From positions 1 to 60,763 of the forward strand of contig JASLPR010000060.1 of the NCBI GenBank assembly GCA_030744875.1: a DNA stretch of 60,763 bases. The letters are read 5' to 3'. The DNA comes from Chloroflexota bacterium. GTDB taxonomy: Bacteria > Chloroflexota > UBA11872 > VXNJ01. Position 1 is the first letter of the stretch, and every line of letters begins with the position of its first letter. Shown here piece after piece: positions 38,998 through 48,929 of the stretch. Position numbers and translations under genes: made by a program. The notes beneath the pieces were generated by a model. The model searched no databases and was not told the origin of the DNA. It worked only from the letters and a program-made list of their open reading frames with translations.

Positions 38998-41064
38998 TTG
39001 GTTTCACTTCCCGGACTTGAATCAACGCGGAACATTGGGATCATTGCGCATATTGACGCCGGCAAGACCACGGTCACCGAGCGGATTTTGTATTGCTCCG
39101 GGCGGATTCACCGCACGGGCGAAGTCCACGACGGCGCGGCGACGATGGATTGGATGGTGCAGGAGCGTGAGCGCGGCATAACCATCACCGCTGCCGCCAC
39201 CACCTGCTCTTGGCGAGACCATCGCATCAACATCATCGATACCCCGGGGCACGTGGACTTCACCGCCGAGGTCGAACGCTCGCTGCGAGTACTCGATGGC
39301 GGGGTTGTGGTGTTCGACGCGGTCGCGGGCGTGCAGCCGCAGTCCGAGACGGTCTGGCGGCAGGCCGATCGCTACGGGGTGCCACGATTTGCCTTTGTGA
39401 ACAAGATGGACCGCCGGGGCGCCAGCCTGGAGCGGACGGTCGAGATGATTCGCGATCGCCTGAACGCGGTGCCAGCGATTGTGCAGCTTCCCCTGGGTGC
39501 CGAGAACGAACTGCGGGCGGTGGTGGACCTGGTGGAGATGAACCAGCGAAATTTCGTCGAAGGGAAGGAATCGGTGGAGATCGGCGAGATCGAAGAAGCG
39601 GCGGCCGCACCTGCTGCCGCGGTTCGTGAAAAACTGATCGAACTTGTCGCCGATTTCGATCACGATATCGCCGAGGTATACCTGGAAGGCGAGACGATCC
39701 GGCCTGCGGATCTGCGGGCGGCGATCCGGCGGGCGACGCTGGCCAACGAAATCGTGCCGGTGCTTACCGGTAGCGCGCTCCGAAACAAGGGTGTAGAGGC
39801 CATAGTCGACGCGATCGTGGACTACTTGCCCTCGCCGCTGGATGTCCCGCCGGTTGAGGCAGAACACGCCAAGACCGGGGAAGCGGTGCTGTGCGGCCCG
39901 GATTCCAGTGAGCCGCTGGCGGCGCTGGCGTTCAAGATTGTCAGCGACCCATTCAGCGGCCGGTTGACCTATCTACGAATTTACTCAGGGACACTGAGTC
40001 CCGGGGACCAGGTCTACAACTCCACCCAGAAGGGGCGGGAGCGCGTGGGACGGCTGCTGCGGATGCATGCCGACAAACGCGAGCAGATCAAAGAGAGTGT
40101 GGGCGCCGGTGACATCATCGCCGCCATCGGGCTGCGAAACACGTCCACCGGCGACACGCTTTCCGATCGCGGCCGACCGGTGCTGCTGGAGGCGATCAGC
40201 TTCCCGGACCCGGTGATGCGCGTGGCGGTGGAGCCGAAGGGCCAGGGCGATCAGGACAAGATGACGGAAGCGCTGGGCCGGCTGGGCGAAGAGGATCCGA
40301 CGTTCCAGGTGAGCGCTGACAGCGAGACCGTCCAGACCATCATCGCCGGCATGGGGGAACTGCACCTTGAGGTGATCGTCGATCGCATGCGGCGGGAGTT
40401 CGGCTTACAGGCCAACGTGGGTGCCCCGCAGGTGGCCTATCGCGGCACAATTCGGCGTGAAGTTGAGGCGGAGGGCAAATTCGTGCGACAGACCGGTGGA
40501 CGCGGCCAGTACGGGCATGTGGTGCTCGAACTGGAACCGGCGGCTCCCGGGGCCGGAAATTCGATCGAGCGAAAGATCGTTGGCGGCTCGATTCCGATAG
40601 AATTCATCTCCGCGGTTGAGACCGGTATTCGCAGTGCGCTCACCGACGGGCCCCACGGGTATCCGATGACCGATATCGCGGTCAGGATTGTGGACGGTTC
40701 GTCGCACCAGGTGGACTCGTCAGAACTGGCCTTCCAGATCGCGGGAACCATGGCGATGAAGGATGGTATGGCGAAGGCCAGAAGCGTCGTGCTGGAACCA
40801 ATAATGGAGATGGAAGTAATCGCGCCGGAGGGCTACATGGGCGAAGTCGTGGGCAACCTGGCTTCCAAGAAGGCCGATATTCGGGACGCGGTGGTCGATA
40901 AAGAACAGGTTCAGGTGAGCGCGTTTGTCCCGCTCGCGGGATTGTTCGGTTATGCTGGCGAGCTTCGTTCGTTGACGCAGGGTCGCGGGACCTTCACGCT
41001 GGAGTTCGCGCACTACGCCGAAGTTGCGGTTGCGTCGATGAGCTCAGAGTTCGCGACTACGTAA
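38998..41064 (+). CDS. fusA: Elongation factor G
   Basis: Translocation GTPase, 688 residues. G1 AHIDAGKTT (~18-26), G3 [10 protein letters not shown]4 NKMD and the downstream domains II-V ([63 protein letters not shown]) are all present. The start is TTG 38998 with GAGGTA 10 bp upstream; no ATG or GTG lies nearby in frame, and [11 protein letters not shown] follows at the right distance. It looks like a single-domain-order housekeeping EF-G, in str position between rpsG and tuf. Confidence 0.96.
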   Translation: MVSLPGLESTRNIGIIAHIDAGKTTVTERILYCSGRIHRTGEVHDGAATMDWMVQERERGITITAAATTCSWRDHRINIIDTPGHVDFTAEVERSLRVLDGGVVVFDAVAGVQPQSETVWRQADRYGVPRFAFVNKMDRRGASLERTVEMIRDRLNAVPAIVQLPLGAENELRAVVDLVEMNQRNFVEGKESVEIGEIEEAAAAPAAAVREKLIELVADFDHDIAEVYLEGETIRPADLRAAIRRATLANEIVPVLTGSALRNKGVEAIVDAIVDYLPSPLDVPPVEAEHAKTGEAVLCGPDSSEPLAALAFKIVSDPFSGRLTYLRIYSGTLSPGDQVYNSTQKGRERVGRLLRMHADKREQIKESVGAGDIIAAIGLRNTSTGDTLSDRGRPVLLEAISFPDPVMRVAVEPKGQGDQDKMTEALGRLGEEDPTFQVSADSETVQTIIAGMGELHLEVIVDRMRREFGLQANVGAPQVAYRGTIRREVEAEGKFVRQTGGRGQYGHVVLELEPAAPGAGNSIERKIVGGSIPIEFISAVETGIRSALTDGPHGYPMTDIAVRIVDGSSHQVDSSELAFQIAGTMAMKDGMAKARSVVLEPIMEMEVIAPEGYMGEVVGNLASKKADIRDAVVDKEQVQVSAFVPLAGLFGYAGELRSLTQGRGTFTLEFAHYAEVAVASMSSEFATT

Positions 41065-41110
41065 GATATGTATAGGATGTCTGCGCTAAAACGGGATGCA
41101 AGGAGATTCG

Positions 41111-41127
41111 GGAAGGTGAAGCCTTCC
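41111..41127 (+). other. Short hairpin in the tuf leader
   Basis: GGAAGG (41111-41116) and CCTTCC (41122-41127) form a perfect 6-bp stem with loop TGAAG, 21 bp before the tuf ATG. No T-run follows. It could modulate tuf translation or RNA stability; this is structural observation only. Confidence 0.35.
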
Positions 41128-41148
41128 TCGGAGAAACCAGAGGGCTAG

Positions 41149-42351
41149 ATGGCAAGAGAGAAATTCGAACGAACCAAACCGCACGTCAACGTCGGCACCA
41201 TCGGTCACATCGACCATGGTAAGACCACGCTAACCGCGGCGATCACGAAGGTTCTGGGGCTCAAGCAGATGGCTGAGTACCGAGAATTCGACACGATCGA
41301 CAACGCCCCGGAAGAGAAGGCGCGGGGTATCACGATCGCGATCCAGCACGTGGAGTACGAAACCGACAACCGCCACTACGCCCACGTGGACTGCCCCGGA
41401 CACGCCGACTATATCAAGAACATGATTACCGGTGCGGCGCAGATGGACGGCGCCATCCTGGTGGTCAGCGCCCCCGACGGCCCGATGCCGCAGACCCACG
41501 AGCACGTCCTGCTGGCAAGGCAGGTGGAGGTTCCGTCGATGGTTGTCTTCTTGAACAAAGAAGATCTGGTCGACGACGAGGAACTGCTGGAATTGGTCGA
41601 GCTGGAAGTGCGCGAGCTGCTGTCCGAGCGCGAGTTCGACGGCGACGACCTTCCGGTCGTGCGCGGAAGCGCCCTGGCGGCGATCGAGTGCGATAGCGAT
41701 GACCCTGACGCGCCGGAATACAAGTGCATCTGGGAGCTGATGGCCGCGGTGGACGAGTACGTCCCCACGCCGCCACGCCCGGTTGACCAGGACTTCATGA
41801 TGGCGATCGAGGACGTGTTTGGCATCAAGGGCCGCGGTACCGTGGTCACCGGCCGGATCGACCGCGGGATCGTGCACACCGGCGACCCGGTCGACATCGT
41901 CGGCATGGGCGAGGGCCACACCGGCGTCGTGGTGACCGGAGTCGAGATGTTCCGCAAGACGCTCGACGAAGGCCAGGCCGGCGACAACGTGGGCTGCCTG
42001 CTGCGCGGTATTGAGCGCGACGAAGTAGAACGCGGCCAGGTGCTGGCTAAGCCCGGCAGCATCACACCGCACACCGAGTTTGCCGCCGAGGTCTACGTGC
42101 TGAAACGCGAAGAGGGTGGCCGCCACACGCCGTTCTTCCACGGCTACCGACCGCAGTTCTACATCCGAACGACCGACGTGACCGGCGAGATCGAACTGCC
42201 CGGTGGGATGGAGATGGTGGTGCCTGGCGACAACGTCGAGATGGGCGTGAAGCTAATTACCCCGGTGGCGCTTGAGCGTGGCGTACGGTTCGCCATTCGC
42301 GAAGGCGGTGTGACGGTTGGCGCCGGCTCCGTAACCAAGATAGATAAGTAA
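41149..42351 (+). CDS. tuf: Elongation factor Tu
   Basis: GTPase delivering aminoacyl-tRNA to the ribosome, 400 residues. G1 GHIDHGKT (19-26), effector region [10 protein letters not shown]3 [29 protein letters not shown]4 NKED and SAL, then domains II ([13 protein letters not shown]) and III ([18 protein letters not shown]). NKED satisfies the NKxD consensus, although most EF-Tu read NKCD or NKVD. It lies 84 bp after fusA; rpsJ follows with a gap of 14 bp. Only one tuf gene is in the window. Confidence 0.97.
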   Translation: MAREKFERTKPHVNVGTIGHIDHGKTTLTAAITKVLGLKQMAEYREFDTIDNAPEEKARGITIAIQHVEYETDNRHYAHVDCPGHADYIKNMITGAAQMDGAILVVSAPDGPMPQTHEHVLLARQVEVPSMVVFLNKEDLVDDEELLELVELEVRELLSEREFDGDDLPVVRGSALAAIECDSDDPDAPEYKCIWELMAAVDEYVPTPPRPVDQDFMMAIEDVFGIKGRGTVVTGRIDRGIVHTGDPVDIVGMGEGHTGVVVTGVEMFRKTLDEGQAGDNVGCLLRGIERDEVERGQVLAKPGSITPHTEFAAEVYVLKREEGGRHTPFFHGYRPQFYIRTTDVTGEIELPGGMEMVVPGDNVEMGVKLITPVALERGVRFAIREGGVTVGAGSVTKIDK

Positions 42352-42365
42352 AGGACTGAACTCCC

Positions 42366-42710
42366 CTGGCTGAAGGAGCTACAAGAAAACGACGGTCGTC
42401 GCGCCGCCGGCAGCGGATTCGTATCCGGCTGAAGGCATATGACCATCGCATCCTGGACCAGTCCGCGGGGCGCATCATTGAGAACGCCGAGCGGACCGGA
42501 GCTGAGGTCCGCGGGCCGATTCCGTTGCCCACGAAGATCAACAAGTGGACGGTGATTCGTTCACCGTTTATCGACAAGGACTCGCGCGAGCAGTTCGAGA
42601 TGCGGACCCATCGGCGGCTGATCGATGTTATCGATCCCAAGCCCGAGACGATGGACGCATTGCTGAACCTGGATCTGCCGGCCGGTGTCGACATCGAGTT
42701 GAAGTCGTAG
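42366..42710 (+). CDS. rpsJ: 30S ribosomal protein uS10, apparently CTG-initiated
   Basis: Head protein of the small subunit and NusG/NusB partner. The conserved core [54 protein letters not shown] and [16 protein letters not shown] is complete. In this frame there is no ATG, GTG or TTG between the TGA at 42357 and the core. CTG 42366 has AAAGGA 10 bp upstream and gives 114 residues with a basic N-terminal extension ([15 protein letters not shown]). The only other option is ATT 42417, with no ribosome site. The GTT/ATG-type start inside the gene (GTG-free, TTG 42525) would lose half the protein. Confidence 0.9.
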   Translation: MAEGATRKRRSSRRRQRIRIRLKAYDHRILDQSAGRIIENAERTGAEVRGPIPLPTKINKWTVIRSPFIDKDSREQFEMRTHRRLIDVIDPKPETMDALLNLDLPAGVDIELKS

Positions 42711-42717
42711 CGCCGGC

Positions 42718-43341
42718 ATGAGTATTGGCTTGATCGGCAAGAAGGTGGGAATGACCCATGTCTACGACGACGACGGTCGCTATATCCCGGTTACGGTCGT
42801 GGAGGCCGGGCCCTGCAGCGTGACCCAGGTCAAGACCCTGGAGAACGACGGCTACGAAGCGGTGCAGATTGGTTTCGGTGAGACCCGCGAGACCCGGCTG
42901 ACCCAGGCGCAACTGGGTCACCTGGGGGACAATTCGCCCCTGCGTCACCTGCGCGAATTTCGCGTCACCGGTGATACCGGCGTCGCGGTCGGAGACACGG
43001 TTACGGCGGGCGTGTTCGAGCCCGGTCAGAACGTGAGCGTCACGGGCACTTCCAAGGGGAAAGGCTTCGCCGGAGTCATGAAACGCCACGGATTCCACGG
43101 CGGCAAGCGAACCCACGGCCAATCGGACCGCGAGCGCGCTCCCGGTTCCGTCGGCGCCGGCACGACCCCCGGCCGGGTGTTCAAAGGCACGCGCATGGCC
43201 GGCCAAGTGGGCAACAAACGGGTGACCGTCAAGAACGTGACCGTCTTTCGGGTCCTGGAGGAGCGCAACGTGGTGCTCTTGAAGGGGCCGGTGCCTGGCA
43301 ACAACGGCTCGATCGTCCTGATGAAACCGGGGTCGAACTAA
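42718..43341 (+). CDS. rplC: 50S ribosomal protein uL3
   Basis: Early 23S rRNA binder near the peptidyl-transferase centre; 207 residues. It starts with the canonical [17 protein letters not shown] and has the long loop [41 protein letters not shown] and [10 protein letters not shown]. The glutamine-modification region is intact. It begins 7 bp after rpsJ and its stop overlaps the rplD ATG by one base. Confidence 0.96.
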   Translation: MSIGLIGKKVGMTHVYDDDGRYIPVTVVEAGPCSVTQVKTLENDGYEAVQIGFGETRETRLTQAQLGHLGDNSPLRHLREFRVTGDTGVAVGDTVTAGVFEPGQNVSVTGTSKGKGFAGVMKRHGFHGGKRTHGQSDRERAPGSVGAGTTPGRVFKGTRMAGQVGNKRVTVKNVTVFRVLEERNVVLLKGPVPGNNGSIVLMKPGSN

Positions 43342-44000
43342 TGGCCTCGGGATCCGCGACGCAAGCGGCAACTGCCCGGCAGCTTGGTCCTGACGGAAAA
43401 GAAACGGGCACGGTTGATGTTCCCGCGGAGTTCGTGCCGGCCGATCTGCCGGTCGGACTGCTGAAACGGACGATTGTCGACCACCTGGCCAACATGCGAC
43501 GCGGCACCCAGTCTTCGCGATCCCGCGGCGAAATCCGTGGCGGCGGCCGTAAGCCCTGGCGCCAGAAGGGCACCGGACGCGCCCGACAGGGCACGATCCG
43601 CGCTCCGCACTGGCGCGGTGGAGGGGTGGTGTTTGCGCCCAAGCCACGCGACTACAGCCGGACGCTGAATCGCCGCGAGCGGGCGACTGCCTTTCGGGTG
43701 GCCGTCGGGCTCAAGGTGGCGGCGGCCGCGTTGAGCGTGATCGGAAGCCTCGACCTGGCCGACGAGAAGACCCGAACGCGGCGAGCATGGCTCGACGCGG
43801 CGGGACTGGAAGGCCGGGCACTCCTGGTGGATGTTGGAATCAGCCAGGGGTTGGCGCGATCCACGGCCAATTTACAAGGTGTAGTGGTGGCCCGGGCGGA
43901 CACCGTAAGCGCCAGTGACATCTTGAGCGCCGACCACGTGGTGGTGTCGACGGCGGCGTTGGAGGCTATGCGAAAGCGACGTGGCGATGAATCTGCGTGA
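43341..44000 (+). CDS. rplD: 50S ribosomal protein uL4
   Basis: Exit-tunnel protein, and in some bacteria a regulator of the S10 operon; 219 residues. The tunnel loop [27 protein letters not shown] is clear as [20 protein letters not shown], followed by [20 protein letters not shown]. The N-terminus carries about 30 extra low-complexity residues ([20 protein letters not shown]) before the usual start. Coupled to rplC by a 1-bp overlap and overlapping rplW at its end. Confidence 0.95.
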   Translation: MASGSATQAATARQLGPDGKETGTVDVPAEFVPADLPVGLLKRTIVDHLANMRRGTQSSRSRGEIRGGGRKPWRQKGTGRARQGTIRAPHWRGGGVVFAPKPRDYSRTLNRRERATAFRVAVGLKVAAAALSVIGSLDLADEKTRTRRAWLDAAGLEGRALLVDVGISQGLARSTANLQGVVVARADTVSASDILSADHVVVSTAALEAMRKRRGDESA

Positions 44001-44271
44001 CGTAATCGTGCGCCCGATCGTGACTGAGAAGTCGACCGGCATGGCCGAGATCGACAAGTACGTATTCGAAGTCGCCGATGGTGTGAACAAGGTACAGATA
44101 AAGGCTGCGGTGGAAGAGATTTTTGAAGTGAACGTCAGGGCAGTGAATGTGTCGCGGGTGCGCGGGAAGTGGCGCCGCTACGGGCAGAGTCGGGGGAAGC
44201 GTCCCGACTGGAAGAAGGCGACTGTGACCCTGCAGCAGGGTCAGACCATTGACATCTTCCCCGGAATCTAG
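43987..44271 (+). CDS. rplW: 50S ribosomal protein uL23
   Basis: Protein at the polypeptide exit that docks trigger factor and SRP; 94 residues from ATG 43987 (GTG 43981 in the same frame is an alternative). [45 protein letters not shown] and the basic loop [20 protein letters not shown] are typical. It overlaps the end of rplD by 14 bp, indicating coupled translation, and is followed by rplB after 11 bp. Confidence 0.95.
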   Translation: MNLRDVIVRPIVTEKSTGMAEIDKYVFEVADGVNKVQIKAAVEEIFEVNVRAVNVSRVRGKWRRYGQSRGKRPDWKKATVTLQQGQTIDIFPGI

Positions 44272-44282
44272 GTGGTATTGAT

Positions 44283-45119
44283 ATGGCGCTGAGAACCTTC
44301 AAGCCGACATCGCCGGGGCGTCGCGCCTACATCGCGGTGGATACGTCGGAGCTGACCAAAGGCAAGAAGCCCGAGAAGGCGCTGCTGCGCCCCTTGAAAC
44401 GCAAGGCCGGGCGCAACAACCAGGGCCGCATTACGGTTCGCCATCGGGGCGGTGGGACGAAGCGCCGGCTTCGCATCATCGACTGGAAACGCGACAAGGT
44501 CGGGATATCGGCCCGGATCGCGGCCATCGAGTACGACCCGAACCGCTCGGCCCGGCTCGCGCTTCTGCACTATCGCGACGGCGAAAAGCGCTACATCCTG
44601 GCGCCGTCGGGAGTCGCGATTGGCGACATAATCTCCGCTGGACCGGAGTCGGAATTGCGGGTCGGCAACGCGCTTGAGCTTCAGCACATCCCCGACGGCA
44701 CGACGGTGCACTGTGTCGAGATGCAGCCGGGTTGCGGGGCCCAGCTGGCGCGGAGCGCCGGCACCTCGCTGCAGGTTATGGCCAAAGACAAGGGCATGGT
44801 AACGTTGCGGTTGCCTTCGGGGGAGATGCGGCTGGTTCATCAGCGTTGCATGGCGACGATCGGCGTCGTCGGCAACGAGGATCACGGCAACACCTCACTG
44901 GGCAAGGCCGGACGGTCCCGTTGGCTGGGACGACGGCCGACCGTCCGCGGGTCGGCGATGAACCCGAACGACCACCCGCACGGCGGAGGCGAAGGCAAGT
45001 CCCCCACCGGAATGCCACCGAAAACGCCCTGGGGCCGACCGGCCATGGGATACAAGACGCGCCGTGGACGACGGCGTAGCGACAAGTTCATAATCCGCCG
45101 CCGTGGCAAACGGCGCTAA
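44283..45119 (+). CDS. rplB: 50S ribosomal protein uL2
   Basis: Essential for subunit association and the peptidyl-transferase centre; 278 residues. Conserved parts include [39 protein letters not shown] cut at about 20, and the C-terminal [19 protein letters not shown] with the critical histidine, then [11 protein letters not shown]. Length is standard. ATG 44283 has an unremarkable ribosome site; a 38-bp A-rich gap separates it from rpsS. Confidence 0.96.
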   Translation: MALRTFKPTSPGRRAYIAVDTSELTKGKKPEKALLRPLKRKAGRNNQGRITVRHRGGGTKRRLRIIDWKRDKVGISARIAAIEYDPNRSARLALLHYRDGEKRYILAPSGVAIGDIISAGPESELRVGNALELQHIPDGTTVHCVEMQPGCGAQLARSAGTSLQVMAKDKGMVTLRLPSGEMRLVHQRCMATIGVVGNEDHGNTSLGKAGRSRWLGRRPTVRGSAMNPNDHPHGGGEGKSPTGMPPKTPWGRPAMGYKTRRGRRRSDKFIIRRRGKRR

Positions 45120-45157
45120 GCACACAGAATAGATAGAAGAGAAGTAGAACACCGGTA

Positions 45158-45439
45158 ATGTCACGATCACTCAAAAAGGGACCCTACGTAGACGAGCGCC
45201 TGCTGAAGCGGGTGCGCGATCTGGATCGTCGCGGCGAGAAGGTGGTCATCAGGACCTGGAGCCGCCGGTCGACGATCTTCCCTGACATGGTCGGCCATAC
45301 GATCGCTGTCCATGACGGGCGCAGGCACGTGCCGGTGTACATCACCGAAAACATGGTCGGACACAAGCTCGGGGAGTTCGCCCCGACGAGGGTGTTCCGG
45401 GGCCATGCCGAGATGAGATCCACAGGCCCGAGAGAGTAG
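45158..45439 (+). CDS. rpsS: 30S ribosomal protein uS19
   Basis: Small-subunit head protein contacting uS13 and the intersubunit bridge; 93 residues. [42 protein letters not shown] and [19 protein letters not shown] are textbook signatures. It follows rplB by 38 bp and precedes rplV by 15 bp in the standard S10 order. Confidence 0.96.
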   Translation: MSRSLKKGPYVDERLLKRVRDLDRRGEKVVIRTWSRRSTIFPDMVGHTIAVHDGRRHVPVYITENMVGHKLGEFAPTRVFRGHAEMRSTGPRE

Positions 45440-45454
45440 CGAAGAGGAACTTAG

Positions 45455-45793
45455 TTGGAAGTTTGGGCAACCGCGAAATACTTAAGAATCGGGCCACACA
45501 AGGCGCGCCTGGTCGGCCGTTCGATAGTGGGCCAGGACGTCGAAGGCGCGCTGGCGACGCTGGCGTTCCTGCCGAACCGCGGCGCGCACTTTATCGCCAA
45601 GGTGGTCAAGTCGGCGGTGGCCAACGCGGAAAACAACTACGGGCTGCCCCCCGGCAACCTGTACGTGTCGCGGATTTCCGTTGATGACGGGCCGCGGCTC
45701 AAGCGCTTGCGGGCTAAATCACGGGGCCGGCCGGGCTGGTACAAGAAGCGGATGGCCCATATCACCGTCGTAGTCGACGAGCGGGAGTCCTAG
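45455..45793 (+). CDS. rplV: 50S ribosomal protein uL22
   Basis: Lines the exit tunnel with a beta-hairpin; 112 residues. The start TTG 45455 (MEVWATAKYLRIGPHKARLV) is the only plausible one and has GAGGAAC upstream. ALATLAFLPNRGAHFIAKVVKSAVANAENN and the tunnel hairpin RLKRLRAKSRGRPGWYKKRMAHI are conserved. Its stop directly adjoins the rpsC start. Confidence 0.95.
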   Translation: MEVWATAKYLRIGPHKARLVGRSIVGQDVEGALATLAFLPNRGAHFIAKVVKSAVANAENNYGLPPGNLYVSRISVDDGPRLKRLRAKSRGRPGWYKKRMAHITVVVDERES

Positions 45794-46522
45794 ATGGGGC
45801 GAAAAGTACACCCAATCGGATATCGCCTGGGCTATTTGCGCGGCTGGGACAGCCAGTGGTACGCCGACCGCGACTATGCGAAGTTCTTGCTGGAAGACGA
45901 CGAAATCCGCCGGGTGATTCGCCAGTGGCTCAAGAACCCGCCGGGCAGTGACGAGCGCAGCCGAGGGCGGCGTAGTTTCGGCGCCGGCGTCTCCGGCATT
46001 GGCATCCGTCGCGCGTCGAACGTCATTCGCGTGACGATCCACACATCGCGGCCCGGGATTGTGATTGGCCGTGGGGGTTCGAACCGCGAGGCGCTGCAAC
46101 TGGCGCTGGCCAGGCATTTCGGCAAGCGGATCTTTGTGAACATTTACGAAATCTCCAATCCCGAACTCGACGCTTACCTGGTCGCACGCAACGTGGCCGA
46201 CCAAATCGAGCGCCGGGTTTCGTTCCGGCGGGCCATCAAGATGAGCGCGGAGCGCTGCATGCGAGCCTGGGCCGAGGGCGTGAAGATCATGGTCAGCGGC
46301 CGTCTCGGCGGTCGCGAGATGTCACGCAGCGAGTTTGAGATTCGTGGCCGCGTGCCATTGCAGACGCTCAACGCCGACATCGACTATGGCCAAGCCACGG
46401 CCCGCACCACCTACGGCTCCATCGGAGTGAAGGCGTGGGTGCATCGCGGATTCGGGCAGGAACAGGAATCGAACAACGAGAGCCGCGAACCGCGGAACCT
46501 GCCCCAGGGCGTGGAGAGGTAG
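45794..46522 (+). CDS. rpsC: 30S ribosomal protein uS3
   Basis: mRNA-entry protein with helicase role; 242 residues. It shows GRKVHPIGYRLGYLRGWDS, the KH domain with SRPGIVIGRGGSNREAL, and the C-terminal MVSGRLGGREMSRSEF, RGRVPLQTLNADIDYG and TTYGSIGVKAWVHRG. An insertion SRGRRSFGAGVSGIGIRRA replaces the usual short turn before VIRVTIHT. A short polar tail follows. ATG 45794 abuts the rplV stop. Confidence 0.96.
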   Translation: MGRKVHPIGYRLGYLRGWDSQWYADRDYAKFLLEDDEIRRVIRQWLKNPPGSDERSRGRRSFGAGVSGIGIRRASNVIRVTIHTSRPGIVIGRGGSNREALQLALARHFGKRIFVNIYEISNPELDAYLVARNVADQIERRVSFRRAIKMSAERCMRAWAEGVKIMVSGRLGGREMSRSEFEIRGRVPLQTLNADIDYGQATARTTYGSIGVKAWVHRGFGQEQESNNESREPRNLPQGVER

Positions 46523-46531
46523 CGTGGACCG

Positions 46532-46957
46532 ATGTTGATGCCCAAGCGCACCAAATTCCGCAAGATGCACCGCGGTCGTAACAAAGGTGTGGCCTCGCGC
46601 GGCAGCAGCCTGCACCACGGGGACTTCGGCCTGCAGGCCACCACGATGGGTTACGTAAACAGCCGCCAGATCGAGTCGGCCCGGCGGGTGCTAACCCACC
46701 ACATGCGGCGGCGCGGGCAGGTGTGGATTCGCATCTTCCCGGACAAGCCGATCACCCGGAAGCCGGTGGAGACGCGGATGGGCGGCGGCAAGGGAGCGGT
46801 GGACCACTGGGTGGCGGTGATCAAGCCGGGGAGAATTCTTTTCGAAATCTCTGGCGTCCCCGAGGACATGGCCGAAGAGGCGTTCCGGCTCGCGGGCCAC
46901 AAGCTATCGGTCGACACCCGGGTGCTCTATCGCGATCGGGAGGCCGTCGTTGGCTAA
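46532..46957 (+). CDS. rplP: 50S ribosomal protein uL16
   Basis: Positions tRNA at the A/P sites of the large subunit; 141 residues. [81 protein letters not shown]-type segments, and the C-terminal [16 protein letters not shown] are all present. ATG 46532 is chosen over ATG 46538 because the family starts MLMPKR. Its end overlaps rpmC by 8 bp. Confidence 0.96.
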   Translation: MLMPKRTKFRKMHRGRNKGVASRGSSLHHGDFGLQATTMGYVNSRQIESARRVLTHHMRRRGQVWIRIFPDKPITRKPVETRMGGGKGAVDHWVAVIKPGRILFEISGVPEDMAEEAFRLAGHKLSVDTRVLYRDREAVVG

Positions 46958-47180
46958 GCCGAGTGAATTGAGGGCGTTTAGCGCTGATGAGCTTCGACAG
47001 CAACTGGACGAGCGCAAAGAAGACCTTTTCCAACTGCGTATTCAGAACGCGACCCATCAACTAGAGGACTACGCGCAGCTGGCCTCCACACGCAAGGACA
47101 TCGCCCGGATAATGACGATCCTTACCGAGACAGTACGAGCGGAAGAAGACGAAAATGATTACAACGACGATGAGGAATAG
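46950..47180 (+). CDS. rpmC: 50S ribosomal protein uL29 with acidic tail
   Basis: Small helical protein at the exit tunnel mouth near uL23. 76 residues: the core [29 protein letters not shown] ... [15 protein letters not shown] is normal, but residues 64-76 form an acidic tail ([13 protein letters not shown]) not present in E. coli (63 aa). TTG 46950 is the start, inside the end of rplP. rpsQ follows after 9 bp. Confidence 0.93.
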   Translation: MAKPSELRAFSADELRQQLDERKEDLFQLRIQNATHQLEDYAQLASTRKDIARIMTILTETVRAEEDENDYNDDEE

Positions 47181-47189
47181 GTCCTAGCC

Positions 47190-47486
47190 GTGGCAGCTCG
47201 AAAGCGACGCATACAGGGCATGGTGACCAGCGAGGCCATGGACAAGACGATCACGGTGGAGCTGATCACTTACCGGCGCCACCGGCTATACGGAAAGCCG
47301 GTGCGCTCGCAGAACAGCTTCCTGGCGCACGACCCCGAGAACGAATGTCACGTGGGCGACGAAGTCGTGATTGAAGAGTCGCGCCCCATCAGCAAACGTA
47401 AGACCTGGCGCCTGCGCGAGATAGTCGGGCGGGCCGAAATCAAGCCCGAAGAAGAGGCACTTTCGATTGATACAGCAGCAATCTAG
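47190..47486 (+). CDS. rpsQ: 30S ribosomal protein uS17
   Basis: Primary 16S rRNA 5'-domain binder; 98 residues. [54 protein letters not shown] carry the family signature (GDxVxIxExRPxSKxKxW). The C-terminal ten residues are an extension. GTG 47190 is the start. Its last 20 bp overlap rplN, an unusually long overlap for this operon. Confidence 0.95.
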   Translation: MAARKRRIQGMVTSEAMDKTITVELITYRRHRLYGKPVRSQNSFLAHDPENECHVGDEVVIEESRPISKRKTWRLREIVGRAEIKPEEEALSIDTAAI

Positions 47487-47835
47487 AGTCCGGGTCACCG
47501 ACAACAGCGGCGCCCGCGAACTACTGGTGATCCGCGTCCTGGGCGGGTCCGGTCGGCGCTATGCCGGGGTTGGCGACATGGTCGTCGGCTCGGTCAAGCA
47601 GGCTGCTCCTAACAGCCCCGTCCCGAAGGGACGGGTGGTGAGGGCGGTGGTCGTCCGGGTTGCCAAGGAATACAAGCGCCCCGACGGGTCGCGGATTCGA
47701 TTTGACGACAACGCGGCGGTGATCCTGGATCCGCAGGAGGCTCCGGCCGGCACCCGGATATTCGGGCCGGTGGCGCGAGAACTGCGCGAGACCCGGTTTG
47801 CCCGGGTCGTGTCGCTGGCGCCGGAGGTGCTCTAG
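47467..47835 (+). CDS. rplN: 50S ribosomal protein uL14
   Basis: Large-subunit interface protein; 122 residues, standard length. [40 protein letters not shown] is the canonical start, so TTG 47467 is secure even though it lies 20 bp inside rpsQ. Later blocks [34 protein letters not shown] and [13 protein letters not shown] complete the fold. rplX follows after 2 bp. Confidence 0.96.
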   Translation: MIQQQSRVRVTDNSGARELLVIRVLGGSGRRYAGVGDMVVGSVKQAAPNSPVPKGRVVRAVVVRVAKEYKRPDGSRIRFDDNAAVILDPQEAPAGTRIFGPVARELRETRFARVVSLAPEVL

Positions 47836-47837
47836 CC

Positions 47838-48161
47838 GTGGCCGGCCTGAAGGTCAAGAAGAGTGACCAGGTGGTCGTGACGCGCGGCCGCAACCGTGGC
47901 GAGCGCGGCGAGATCATCGAGGTCATGCCGAAGATCCGCAAGGTGGTTGTGGAAGGCGTGAACGTGCGCATGCGGCACACCCGCCCGCGCGCCCCCGGGC
48001 AACCCTCTGGGATCATCGAATTCAATGCCCCGTTGCCGGTGTCGAACGTGATGTTGGTGTGCCCGAAGTGTGACCAGGCCACACGGGTGGGCAGGTCAAC
48101 GCTGGCGGACGGGTCCAGAGTACGCATCTGCAAGCGCTGCGGAGAGGTGATAGACGGCTAG
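47838..48161 (+). CDS. rplX: 50S ribosomal protein uL24, zinc-ribbon form
   Basis: Assembly initiator of the large subunit; 107 residues. KOW motif VVVTRGRNRGERGEIIEV and VNVRMRHTRPRAPGQPSGIIEFNAPLPVSNVML are typical. The C-terminus has a CxxC...CxxC zinc ribbon (C75, C78, C98, C101), present in many Gram-positives and Chloroflexota and absent in E. coli. GTG 47838 is the start; the stop overlaps rplE by one base. Confidence 0.95.
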   Translation: MAGLKVKKSDQVVVTRGRNRGERGEIIEVMPKIRKVVVEGVNVRMRHTRPRAPGQPSGIIEFNAPLPVSNVMLVCPKCDQATRVGRSTLADGSRVRICKRCGEVIDG

Positions 48162-48712
48162 TGGCATCGAGACTTAAACATCGGTACGAAACGGAGATTC
48201 GACCGGCGCTGATGAAGCAACTGGATCTGGATAACACGATGCGGGTCCCGGGACTGGTGAAGATCGTCCTGAACTCGGGTCTGGGGGAGGCGATCGAAAA
48301 CGCCAACGCCCCCGAGGCGATGGTGCGTGACATGGCGATAATGGCGGGCCAGCGGCCGGTCATCACCCGATCGCGGAAGGCCATTTCGAATTTTCACCTG
48401 CGCGCCGGGATGCGAGTTGGCTGCATGGTGACCCTGCGCGGTGAACGGATGTACCACTTCCTGGACCGGCTGTTCACCATCGCAATACCGCGGGTGCGTG
48501 ACTTCCGCGGGCTCTCGCGGTCGGCATTCGACGGCCGCGGGAACTACTCGATCGGGTTCGACGAGCAGCTCATTTTCCCCGAGATCGACTACAGCGCAAT
48601 CGACCGAGTGCGCGGATTCCAGGTCACTATCGTGACTTCCGCGCCGAATGATTCCGAGGCCATGGCCCTTCTGGAAATGATGGGCTGTCCGTTCCACCGT
48701 GACGCGGCCTAG
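48161..48712 (+). CDS. rplE: 50S ribosomal protein uL5
   Basis: 5S rRNA-binding protein of the central protuberance, contacting P-site tRNA; 183 residues. RYETEIRPALMKQLDLDN, VPGLVKIVLNSGLGEA, AGQRPVITRSRKAISNFHLRAGMRVGCMVTLRG, and RDFRGLSRSAFDGRGNYSIGFDEQLIFPEI are family blocks. GTG 48161 overlaps the rplX stop. rpsN follows at 20 bp. Confidence 0.95.
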   Translation: MASRLKHRYETEIRPALMKQLDLDNTMRVPGLVKIVLNSGLGEAIENANAPEAMVRDMAIMAGQRPVITRSRKAISNFHLRAGMRVGCMVTLRGERMYHFLDRLFTIAIPRVRDFRGLSRSAFDGRGNYSIGFDEQLIFPEIDYSAIDRVRGFQVTIVTSAPNDSEAMALLEMMGCPFHRDAA

Positions 48713-48732
48713 CCGGGGAAGGTAACCAGTAG

Positions 48733-48918
48733 TTGGCCAAGAAATGCAAAATCGAAAAATGGAAGCGGCCACCGAACTTCAAGGTGCAATTCCGGAACCG
48801 GTGCGGGATCTGCGGGCGACCGCGGGCCTACATGCGTAAGTTTGGAATGTGCCGCATTTGCTTCCGCGAACGAGCCCTGCAGGGGCTGGTTCCCGGTGTC
48901 ACCAAGTCAAGCTGGTAA
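48733..48918 (+). CDS. rpsN: 30S ribosomal protein uS14, zinc type (type Z)
   Basis: Small-subunit head protein; 61 residues, the length of the zinc-binding form. Cysteines C24, C27, C40 and C43 form the zinc site ([20 protein letters not shown]). RNRCGxCGRPR and FGxCRICFRE match the family. TTG 48733 ([12 protein letters not shown]) is the start. It lies between rplE and rpsH as in other spc clusters. Confidence 0.95.
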   Translation: MAKKCKIEKWKRPPNFKVQFRNRCGICGRPRAYMRKFGMCRICFRERALQGLVPGVTKSSW

Positions 48919-48929
48919 CGGGTAACAAG

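Noticed and set aside
41555-41575. Altered EF-Tu G4 motif (NKED in place of NKCD)
   Set aside because: It still meets NKxD; the variable position is not critical for guanine binding.
46070-46095. tRNA-like GGTTCGAACC in rpsC
   Set aside because: It encodes GGSNRE in the KH loop, and no acceptor or anticodon stem surrounds it. No tRNA, rRNA, CRISPR or insertion-sequence signal was found elsewhere.
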